The notes beneath the pieces were generated by a model. It saw only the letters and a program-made list of their open reading frames with translations. It did no database searches and had not been told where the DNA came from. A DNA stretch of 14,390 nucleotides from a bacterium. Lineage in GTDB: Bacteria > Chloroflexota > Dormibacteria > UBA8260 > Bog-877. The DNA lies in NCBI GenBank assembly GCA_021817025.1, contig JAKAWF010000067.1, forward strand, positions 1 to 14,390. The letters run 5' to 3'. Positions 6,866 through 14,390 of the stretch are shown here, piece after piece; position 1 is the first letter of the stretch; each line of letters starts with the position of its first letter. The position numbers were made by a program, and so were the translations under genes.

Positions 6866-6871
6866 ATTGTA
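6866..6871 (-). promoter_or_regulatory. -10 box (TACAAT) for a leaderless DUF1707 gene
   Basis: On the reverse strand TACAAT differs from TATAAT by one base, in a very GC-rich setting. Six bases separate it from GTG 6859-6857, so transcription would begin at or next to the start codon. No good -35 element is visible 16-18 bases upstream. Confidence 0.4.
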
Positions 6872-6998
6872 GGGGCCGGCCGGCATCAGGACTTGGCGGA
6901 AGTTGCCGGGCCCCCGGCCGCGGGTCCATCGCGGGTCGCGCCTGCCCCGGCGTCCCAGCGCTGCCCGGCCCTCGCCGCGGACAGTGCCGCCGGCCGGG

Positions 6999-8624
6999 TC
7001 AGAGCCCTCGCCGGGCCTCAGCCCTTGCCATCATGGCGACCTGGAGTGACAGCCGGGAGTCCACGGAGTCGAGGTCCACTCCCAGGATGCTCTCGATGCG
7101 GGCCAGGCGCTGGTAGAGAGTCGGTCGGCTCAGCCCCAGCAGGGCGGCCGCGCTGGCCTTGTTGCCGGCCTGACTCAGGAAGGCCTGGAGAGCCTGCACG
7201 AGCTCCCCCTTGGAGCGCCTGTCCGCCGCCAGCAGCGGCCCCAGCTCGCGCTCGCAGAACATCTCGACACGGGCATCGTCGCGCAGCAGGTGGAGGAGCC
7301 CGCGCAGCCTGACATCAGGCAGCTGATAGAAGGGCTTGGGAGCGGGATCGCGCAGCGACTCCATCACCTGCTCAGCCTCTCTCAGCGACCGGCGCACCTC
7401 GTGCAGGGAGTTGACGGCGGAGCCGACGGTGATCAGGACGCGGGGGGCGCCATCGGAGGTGACCGACCGATGGATCGCTCCCGCCAACCTCGTCAATCTG
7501 GCCTGGGCATCCCCGGGCGCAGGGATGCCGGCGAGCACCCCGACCATGCCCGACGCGAGGGGCGCCACCAGGCAGCGCACCCCGGCCTCTCGGGCCGCGC
7601 CGCTGACGCGCTGGGCCAGATCGCGGGTGTCGGCCTCCCCGGGGAGGTTGGCGCGATCCTCGGTGAGCTGGGCGAGGCGGACGTAGCCGGCGATGAACTC
7701 CTGGCTCTCGGCTCCGAGGCCCAGCGCCTCCGCCCGAGTCTGCAGGATCGCCGCCGTCTGCCCGCCCGTGAGCAGGTCGCTCAGAAAGGATCGCTGCGCC
7801 TGCATCTCGAGCGTCTCCCGGTCGCGGTCCACCAGGTGGTTCAGGGCCAGACCGACCGCCGCCCGGTCCAGGATGCTGTAGGCGCGGTTGGGCGGCTGGC
7901 CCTGCCGCTCCATCATCGCGAGCAGCGCCCACGTCTCACCTCGGGCGCCCACCGAAGTGACCAACCAGCCGGGCTCGCCGGGCAGGAACCTGGTCCTGCC
8001 GGAGACCGGAATGCCTCCGGAGACCTCTCCCCATCTGCTCAGAACCAGAGCCGCCTCCAGGTCGCCGGTCTCGAAGGCGAGAACCTGGCGGCCCCGGCTG
8101 GAGAGCAGCACCGGGCGGTGGGCCATGAGGGCGGCCTGCCTGACGATGTCACTCGTGGAGGCACCTTCGATGGCCATCTCGGTGAACGTCCCATGGATCT
8201 CCTGGCTGGCCCGGAGCTCACTGAGCTGGGAGTCGATGATGAAGCTGTGGGCCTCCTCCGTGACCCGGACGAACTTGACCTCACGCCGGAGCAGGATGAC
8301 GGGGAGTCCCAGCCGGTCTGCCGCCTCTGCCATGGCGGTGGGCACACGGTCGAATCTCCTGCCGGCCTCCACCACCAGGGCCGCCACACCCGCTGCGGCC
8401 AGGCTCTCCACGTAGCCGGCCAGGGACTGGGGGCTGGTCTCCAGGGCGATCCCGGTGGTCAGCAGGAGCTCGCCTCCGCTGAGCAGATGGGCGATGTCAC
8501 CGAGCTCACTGACGTGGACCCAGCGCACCTGGTTGCTGAGTCCGGCGTGCCCGGCGGCCACCTCTGGCTCGCCAGAGGAGAGCTCCGGCAGCGCCAGGAT
8601 GTCGGTCAACGGTGGCAACCACAT
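6999..8624 (-). CDS. pucR: PucR-family transcriptional regulator
   Basis: 541 residues from ATG 8624. This start places the conserved PucR N-terminal domain at the beginning (PLTDILALPEL, then VRWVHVSELGDIAHLLSGGELLLTTG) and has GGAG 11 bases upstream. A longer frame from 8741 would add 39 unconserved residues across the putative operator. The domain order is the N-terminal purine-catabolism regulator domain (about 5-125), a middle GGDEF-like/CdaR region, and a C-terminal helix-turn-helix (about 475-530) with NKASAAALLGLSRPTLYQRLARIESILG. PucR activates purine catabolism in Bacillus subtilis; relatives control pyrimidine, amino-acid and other catabolic genes. It is transcribed away from the pyrimidine operon that begins 269 bases on, so it is probably the local regulator. 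Activator or repressor cannot be told from sequence. Confidence 0.88.
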   Translation of the reverse strand: MWLPPLTDILALPELSSGEPEVAAGHAGLSNQVRWVHVSELGDIAHLLSGGELLLTTGIALETSPQSLAGYVESLAAAGVAALVVEAGRRFDRVPTAMAEAADRLGLPVILLRREVKFVRVTEEAHSFIIDSQLSELRASQEIHGTFTEMAIEGASTSDIVRQAALMAHRPVLLSSRGRQVLAFETGDLEAALVLSRWGEVSGGIPVSGRTRFLPGEPGWLVTSVGARGETWALLAMMERQGQPPNRAYSILDRAAVGLALNHLVDRDRETLEMQAQRSFLSDLLTGGQTAAILQTRAEALGLGAESQEFIAGYVRLAQLTEDRANLPGEADTRDLAQRVSGAAREAGVRCLVAPLASGMVGVLAGIPAPGDAQARLTRLAGAIHRSVTSDGAPRVLITVGSAVNSLHEVRRSLREAEQVMESLRDPAPKPFYQLPDVRLRGLLHLLRDDARVEMFCERELGPLLAADRRSKGELVQALQAFLSQAGNKASAAALLGLSRPTLYQRLARIESILGVDLDSVDSRLSLQVAMMARAEARRGL

Positions 8625-8739
8625 GGTCTGCAGATCTCCAGCGCGACACTTCCAGCGCGCATCGTCTTGGCGGTCCAGTCCGGTCCGGAGGGGCTGCGGC
8701 CCCACCGGCTCCGAGCGGCTGATCCAGGGGCGCTCGGAC

Positions 8740-8754
8740 ATTACACCATGTAAT
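8740..8754. promoter_or_regulatory. Perfect palindrome ATTACA-CCA-TGTAAT, candidate PucR operator
   Basis: A 6-3-6 inverted repeat, AT-rich in a surrounding sequence of very high GC, lies in the divergent region between pucR and the semialdehyde dehydrogenase gene. On the reverse strand its TGTAAT (8745-8740) also resembles a -10 box. A protein bound here would cover a pucR promoter and would sit 31 bases upstream of the TTGACA of the operon. Symmetry and position are seen; PucR binding is inferred. Confidence 0.5.
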
Positions 8755-8785
8755 CGCCACGGGTCCGCACGCTACAAGGTGCACA

Positions 8786-8814
8786 TTGACAGAGGGCCGC
8801 CCGAGTGCCACGAT
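8786..8814 (+). promoter_or_regulatory. Promoter of the pyrimidine catabolic operon
   Basis: A perfect -35 box TTGACA (8786-8791) is followed after 17 bases by CACGAT (8809-8814), which keeps the two most important -10 bases (second A, last T). A start near 8821 would leave a leader of about 70 bases before the GTG at 8894. The weak -10 suits activation by a regulator. No other good promoter is visible in 8755-8893. Confidence 0.45.
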
Positions 8815-8893
8815 TAAGGTTGCTTCCCGCAGCTGGAGGGTGCCCCTCGGCACTGTTGGCGCGGCTCAGCGATGGCTTTGGAGGTGACCAGCC

Positions 8894-10440
<1,547 letters not shown>

Positions 10441-10444
<4 letters not shown>

Positions 10445-11805
10445 GAGATGGCACGACGGTGACCAAACCCCGCACGGACCAGATCCTCGAGAACGACCGT
10501 GCCCATGTCTTCCACTCCTGGTCGGCTCTGAACCGGCCGGCGCCGGCGGCCGTGGCGGGTGGCGAGGGGAGCTGGTTCTGGGATAGCGAGGGGCGGCGGT
10601 ACCTGGACTTCTCATCCCAGCTGGTCTTCACCAACCTGGGCCACCAGCATCCGGCGCTGGTGGCGGCCATCCGGGAGCAGGCCGACCGGCTCTGCACGGT
10701 CGCCCCCGCGTTCGCCAACGAGGCCAGGGGGGAGCTGGCCCGACTCATCGCCGAGCGGGCTCCCGGTGACCTGGACATGGTGTTGTTCACCAACGGTGGC
10801 ACCGAGGCCAACGAGCACGCGCTGCGGATGGCTCGCCTGCACACCGGCCGGCTCAAGGTTCTGAGTGCCTACCGGTCGTACCACGGGGCGACCGCGGCCT
10901 CGATCACCATGACCGGTGACCCTCGCCGCTGGGGCGCTGAACCGGGTGTCCCCGGGGTCGTCCACTTCATGGGCCCCTATCTCTACCGGTCGGCTTTCTT
11001 CGCGACCACCGAGGCTGAGGAGAGCGAGCGGGCGCTCGCCCACCTGCGCCAGGTGATCGAGTTGGAGGGCCCCGCCACGGTGGCTGCGGTGCTGCTGGAG
11101 ACGGTGGTGGGGACCAATGGCGTGTTGGTGCCTCCGCCCGGCTACCTGGCCGGAGTGCGGGCGCTCTGCGACGAGTTCGGGATCCTGATGATCTGCGATG
11201 AGGTCATGGCCGGCTTCGGCCGCATGGGGGAGTGGTTCGCGGTCCAAGCCTGGGACGTCACGCCGGATCTGATCACCTTTGCCAAGGGCGTCAACTCCGG
11301 CTACGTTCCCCTCGGTGGGGTGGTGATCTCGAGGAAGGTCGCGGAGACGTTCTCAGACCGCCCGTACCCGGGAGGGCTCACCTATTCCGGACACCCGCTG
11401 GCTTGCGCGGCCGGGGTTGCCAGCATCGAGGTCTTCGAGCGTGACCACATCCTGGACCACGTCCGTCAGCTGGGGGAGCAGGTGTGCGGGCCCCGCCTCA
11501 GAGCCTTGCAAGAGCGCCATCCCAGCGTGGGTGAGGTGCGGGGCATGGGGCTGATGTGGGCCGTGGAGCTGGTGCGCAGCCGGGCCAGTCGGGAGATGCT
11601 GGTGCCATTCAACGCCACGGGCAGTGCCAATCAGCCGATGGCGGAGCTGGCGCAGGCGTGCAAGGAGCGTGGGCTGTGGCCCTTCGTGCACTTCAACCGC
11701 ATTCACGTGGTCCCGCCGCTGGTCATCTCCGCCGCGGAGCTGGCTGACGGCCTTGACCGGCTGGACCAGGCGCTGGATGTGACCGACCGCTATGCCGGGG
11801 AGTGA
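10441..11805 (+). CDS. Class III aminotransferase, likely beta-alanine / beta-aminoisobutyrate transaminase
   Basis: 454 residues. The ATG at 10441 overlaps the dehydrogenase stop as ATGA, so translation is probably coupled; no separate ribosome binding site is seen. PLP-binding features are NGGTEANEHALRMAR, the SYHGAT aromatic-His pair, D253 in CDEVMAGFGRMG (contacts the pyridine nitrogen) and the Schiff-base lysine K282 in FAKGVNSGYVPLGG. This is the omega-aminotransferase group with beta-alanine:pyruvate, taurine:pyruvate and GABA enzymes. Between a beta-ureidopropionase and a malonate-semialdehyde dehydrogenase, the fitting reaction is beta-alanine (or beta-aminoisobutyrate) plus pyruvate or 2-oxoglutarate to the semialdehyde. 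Amino acceptor and exact donor cannot be read from sequence. Taurine or GABA use is the main alternative. Confidence 0.88.
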
Positions 11806-11849
11806 CCGGCGGGAGGACGGGCCGGGGCGGCGGCGCCCAGGCTTGGCCC

Positions 11850-11879
11850 TTGACGGTGTCGGGGCGGGAGCAGGAAACT
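11850..11879 (+). promoter_or_regulatory. Possible internal promoter before the beta-ureidopropionase gene
   Basis: The gap 11806-11919 contains TTGACG (11850-11855) and, 18 bases on, GAAACT (11874-11879). Five of six -35 bases and three of six -10 bases match consensus. It could add transcription of the last genes of the operon. The evidence is only this weak match. Confidence 0.25.
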
Positions 11880-11919
11880 CGAGGCGAGCAAAGATGGCTG
11901 TTTCAGGAGGGGTGGCATC

Positions 11920-12762
11920 ATGCCAGACGTGGTCAGAGCGGCTCTAGTCCAGAGCCGTTGGACCGGGAGCGCGGAGTCCATGGTGGCCGCCAACGTCGCG
12001 ATGGCCCGGCAGGCGGCGGCCCAGGGAGCGAAGGTCCTCTGCTTCCAGGAACTCTTCGCGGGCCCATATTTCTGCCAGGTCCAGGATCCTCAGTACTACC
12101 GCTTGGTCGAGCGTGTCCCGGATGGGCCCACCGTGGAGCTCATGCGCTCACTGGCGCGCGAGACGCAAATGGTGCTGGTGGTGCCGGTCTACGAAGAGGA
12201 GCAGCCCGGCGTCTACTACAACACCGCGGCCGTGATCGACGCCGACGGCCGCTATCTGGGCAAGTATCGCAAGCACCACATTCCACAGGTCCAAGGGTTC
12301 TGGGAGAAGTTCTACTTCCGGCCCGGGAACCTCGGCTATCCGGTCTTCGACACGGCGGTGGGCCGGATCGGGGTCTACATCTGCTACGACCGCCACTTCC
12401 CCGAGGGCTGGCGGGCGCTGGGGCTGGCGGGGGCCCGCATCGTGTTCAATCCCTCGGCCACCAGTCGCGGACTCTCAGGTTATCTCTGGCGTCTCGAGCA
12501 GCCCGCTGCCGCCGTGGCCAACGAGTACTTTGTGGGCGCCATCAACCGGGTCGGGGTGGAGCCGCTGGGGGACGACGACTTCTACGGCAGTTCCTATTTC
12601 GTCGATCCCCAAGGGGCGCTGGTGGGCGAGGCGGCATCAGACCAGAACGACGAGGTGGTGGTCCGCGACCTCGACATGGGCTTGCTGGATGAGGTGCGCC
12701 AGCGGTGGGCCTTCTACCGCGACCGGCGGCCCGACTCCTATCAGACGCTCGGGGCCCCCTGA
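11920..12762 (+). CDS. Nitrilase-superfamily beta-ureidopropionase (N-carbamoyl-beta-alanine amidohydrolase)
   Basis: 280 residues; ATG 11920 follows AGGAGG (11905-11910) at nine bases. The nitrilase catalytic triad is E44 (FQELF), K118 (YRKHHIPQ) and C155 (YICYDRHFPEG). The run FYFRPGNLGYPVF, then GRIGVYICYDRH, FNPSAT and AINRVG parallels eukaryotic beta-ureidopropionase (UPB1: NLGHPVF, GRIAVNICYGRH, FNPSAT, AINRVG). The reaction is N-carbamoyl-beta-alanine plus water to beta-alanine, ammonia and CO2; the methyl analogue from thymine is handled in the same way. The dihydropyrimidinase gene follows after 75 bases, in full agreement. N-carbamoylputrescine amidase or D-carbamoylase are less likely given the neighbours. 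Confidence 0.88.
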   Translation: MPDVVRAALVQSRWTGSAESMVAANVAMARQAAAQGAKVLCFQELFAGPYFCQVQDPQYYRLVERVPDGPTVELMRSLARETQMVLVVPVYEEEQPGVYYNTAAVIDADGRYLGKYRKHHIPQVQGFWEKFYFRPGNLGYPVFDTAVGRIGVYICYDRHFPEGWRALGLAGARIVFNPSATSRGLSGYLWRLEQPAAAVANEYFVGAINRVGVEPLGDDDFYGSSYFVDPQGALVGEAASDQNDEVVVRDLDMGLLDEVRQRWAFYRDRRPDSYQTLGAP

Positions 12763-12802
12763 GGTGGCGGTGAACCCGGCCGGGCCGGCCTCGACACCTC
12801 AG
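12759..12802. promoter_or_regulatory. Nested stem-loop covering the nitrilase stop codon
   Basis: CTGAGGTG (12759-12766) and CACCTCAG (12795-12802) are perfect reverse complements; the TGA stop of the nitrilase gene (12760-12762) lies inside the left arm. The 28-base loop carries its own CCGG/GGCC-rich hairpin. The dihydropyrimidinase ribosome binding site begins 21 bases later. It may limit read-through or protect an mRNA end, so that the two enzymes are made in different amounts. The inverted repeat is seen; the function is inferred. Confidence 0.4.
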
Positions 12803-12837
12803 CGACGTCTGTGCCATTCCAGTGGGGGTAATTGGCG

Positions 12838-14241
12838 ATGCGTCTGATCGTGCAGGGCGGAACCGTGGTCAGCGCCAGCTCGACGTCACCCGCCGATGTC
12901 TTGGTCGAGGACGGGCGGGTGCTGGCGCTGGCAGCCTCGGGGTCGGAACTGAGCCGGTCGTTCGGCGCCACCGCCGACAGGGTGGTGGACGCCAGCGGCC
13001 GCTATGTGATTCCAGGTGGGGTCGACGTCCACACCCACATGGAGATGCCTTTCGGGGGGACCTTCTCAGCAGACACCTTCGAGAGCGGGACCCGGGCGGG
13101 GATCTGGGGTGGCACCACCACCATCGTCGACTTCGCCATCCAGCCCCGGGGCGGCTCCCTGCACGCGGGACTGGAGGAGTGGCATCGCAAGGCCGAGGGG
13201 AGGTGCGCTGGGGACTACGGCTTCCACATGATCCTGTCCGATGTCAACGAGGCCTCGTTGCGGGAGATGGACCAGCTGGTGGAGGAGGGGGTCACCAGCT
13301 TCAAGATGTTCATGGCCTATCCGGGGGTTTTCTACTCCACGGATGGGCAGATCCTGCAGGCCATGCAGCGGGCGGCCGGCAACGGCGCCCTGATCCAGAT
13401 GCATGCGGAGAACGGCATCGCCATCGATCAGCTGGTGGCGCAGGCGCTGGCCGCAGGCGAGGTGGCCCCCCGCTTTCACGGAGCCACCCGCCCGGCCGTC
13501 CTGGAGGGCGAGGCGACCCACCGGGCGATCGAGCTGGCCCGGGTGGCCGGGGCCCCTCTGTACATCGTCCACCTCTCGGCCTCCGAGGCGCTGGCCGAGG
13601 TCGTGGACGCGCGCGACCGGGGCCAGTCGGTGTTCGCCGAGACATGCCCCCAGTACCTCTTCCTCTCCGCGGCTGACCTCGCCCGCGAGGGTTTCGAGGG
13701 AGCCAAGTTCGTCTGCTCCCCCCCCCTGCGCTCAGAGGACGACCAGGCCGCCCTCTGGCGCGGTCTGCTCACCGACGACCTGGCGGTGGTGGCGACGGAT
13801 CACTGTCCCTTCTGCTTCAAGGAGCAGAAGGAGCGGGGCCGGGGAGACTTCTCCAAGATCCCCAACGGCCTGCCCGGGGTGGAGCATCGCATGGACCTCA
13901 TCTACCAAGGGGTGACCGCGGGGCGGATCGGACTCAACCGCTGGGTGGAGGTGACCTCGACCGCTCCGGCCAAGATGTTCGGGCTCTACCCCCAGAAGGG
14001 CAACCTGGATCCGGGTGCCGACGCGGACATCGTGGTCTACGATCCGAGGCCGAGGAGCACCATCTCCGCCAGCACCCACCACATGGCGGTCGACTACTCG
14101 TGCTACGAGGGCATGGAGGTCACGGGCGCGGTCGACACCGTGCTGCTGAGGGGCTCGGTGGTGCTGGAGCGGGGCCAGTACGTCGGCCACGCCGGCGACG
14201 GCCGGTTCGTCGCGCGGGGCCTGTGCCAGTACGCCCGATGA
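12838..14241 (+). CDS. hydA: Dihydropyrimidinase / D-hydantoinase
   Basis: 467 residues from ATG 12838, which has GTGGGGG (12822-12828) nine bases before; a TTG six bases upstream is too close to that site. All binuclear-metal residues of hydantoinases are present at the expected spacing: H65 and H67 (DVHTHMEMPF), the carboxylated lysine K156 (SFKMFMAYPG), H189 (MHAEN), H245 (IVHLS) and D321 (ATDHCPF). From the lysine on these sit six residues later than K150, H183, H239 and D315 of the Bacillus-type enzyme. Y161 matches the substrate-contact tyrosine. The enzyme opens dihydrouracil and dihydrothymine to N-carbamoyl-beta-amino acids, and many members also act on 5-substituted hydantoins. Placement between the nitrilase and the F420-type oxidoreductase supports the pyrimidine role. 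Confidence 0.93.
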   Translation: MRLIVQGGTVVSASSTSPADVLVEDGRVLALAASGSELSRSFGATADRVVDASGRYVIPGGVDVHTHMEMPFGGTFSADTFESGTRAGIWGGTTTIVDFAIQPRGGSLHAGLEEWHRKAEGRCAGDYGFHMILSDVNEASLREMDQLVEEGVTSFKMFMAYPGVFYSTDGQILQAMQRAAGNGALIQMHAENGIAIDQLVAQALAAGEVAPRFHGATRPAVLEGEATHRAIELARVAGAPLYIVHLSASEALAEVVDARDRGQSVFAETCPQYLFLSAADLAREGFEGAKFVCSPPLRSEDDQAALWRGLLTDDLAVVATDHCPFCFKEQKERGRGDFSKIPNGLPGVEHRMDLIYQGVTAGRIGLNRWVEVTSTAPAKMFGLYPQKGNLDPGADADIVVYDPRPRSTISASTHHMAVDYSCYEGMEVTGAVDTVLLRGSVVLERGQYVGHAGDGRFVARGLCQYAR

Positions 14242-14263
14242 AGAGAGGATGAGGGGGACAGCC

Positions 14264-14390
14264 ATGGAGTTCGGGGTGGTCCTGCAGACCGATCCGCCCG
14301 CCCGCCGCACCGTGGAGCTGGCCCGGATGGCGGAGGCAGCCGGATTCACGCACGTGTGGACCTTCGACTCGGTGGTGCTGTGGGAGGAGC
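14264..14390 (+). CDS. LLM-class (luciferase-like) F420/flavin-dependent oxidoreductase, N-terminal part
   Basis: ATG 14264 follows GAGGGGG (14250-14256); the frame is open to the window edge, giving 42 residues of a protein usually near 330. The start MEFGVVLQTDPP, the helix ELARMAEAAGFTHVW and then TFDS fit the first beta-alpha unit of the luciferase-like TIM barrel. The wording agrees with the CPS_4043-type family (TIGR03842), as I recall it. Family members are annotated as F420-dependent, but the cofactor (F420 or FMN) and the substrate are not established. It is 22 bases after dihydropyrimidinase and so most likely in the same operon. Catalytic and cofactor residues lie beyond the window. 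Confidence 0.75.
   Translation, partial: MEFGVVLQTDPPARRTVELARMAEAAGFTHVWTFDSVVLWEE

Noticed and set aside
6905..6918. GCCGGG/CCCGGC hairpin after pucR as its terminator
   Set aside because: Only a short stem with almost no loop and no T-run on the reverse strand; such palindromes are frequent at this GC content.
6191..7312. A 373-codon + strand frame across the DUF1707 region
   Set aside because: Pro/Arg/Gly-rich low-complexity reading; the opposite strand has the DUF1707 domain and membrane helices.
7290..8753. A 487-codon open frame on the + strand opposite pucR
   Set aside because: Antisense shadow; the reverse-strand reading gives a full PucR protein with its domain order.
14264..14390. 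RutA pyrimidine monooxygenase
   Set aside because: RutA is also an LLM protein, but the N-terminal wording fits the F420 CPS_4043-type family, and the neighbours are reductive-pathway enzymes rather than other Rut proteins.

Overview
This is a GC-rich window, with almost every third codon position G or C, frequent GTG starts and clear AGGAGG-type ribosome binding sites. It carries an F420-type luciferase-like oxidoreductase and a DUF1707 membrane protein. Together these suggest an actinobacterium or a related high-GC lineage, probably from soil or uncultured; the lineage is inferred, not proven. The theme is nucleobase breakdown. Four members of the amidohydrolase superfamily lie within 14 kb, along with a nearly complete lower reductive pyrimidine pathway.

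Left block (1-6248, + strand): the 3' end of a CodA-like cytosine deaminase, a strong 11-bp stem-loop, an SsnA-like aminohydrolase, a GC hairpin, and a second TrzN/AtzB/MtaD-like aminohydrolase. Next comes about 1.35 kb of decayed DNA (3388-4757). It holds short coding-like fragments and a clearly broken AbrB-type antitoxin / PIN toxin pair with three frameshifts. The block ends with a fold-type II PLP enzyme of unknown substrate.

Middle block (6398-8624, - strand): a DUF1707 two-helix membrane protein with a poly-proline linker, possibly leaderless, and a PucR-family regulator. The regulator is transcribed divergently from the right block. A perfect 6-3-6 palindrome (8740-8754) and a TTGACA promoter lie in the divergent intergenic region.

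Right block (8894-14390, + strand) looks like one catabolic operon: CoA-acylating malonate/methylmalonate-semialdehyde dehydrogenase, class III aminotransferase (start and stop overlap as ATGA), beta-ureidopropionase-type nitrilase, dihydropyrimidinase, and the first 42 codons of an LLM/F420 oxidoreductase. Read by pathway rather than gene order: dihydropyrimidinase opens dihydrouracil or dihydrothymine, the nitrilase removes carbamate to give beta-alanine or beta-aminoisobutyrate, the aminotransferase makes the semialdehyde, and the dehydrogenase makes acetyl- or propionyl-CoA. The left-block deaminases would feed uracil or deaminated purine/triazine-like rings into this route. No classical dihydropyrimidine dehydrogenase and no nucleobase transporter is visible; they may lie outside, or the truncated flavin/F420 oxidoreductase may have a role here. 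I saw no tRNA, rRNA, CRISPR array or intact mobile element.
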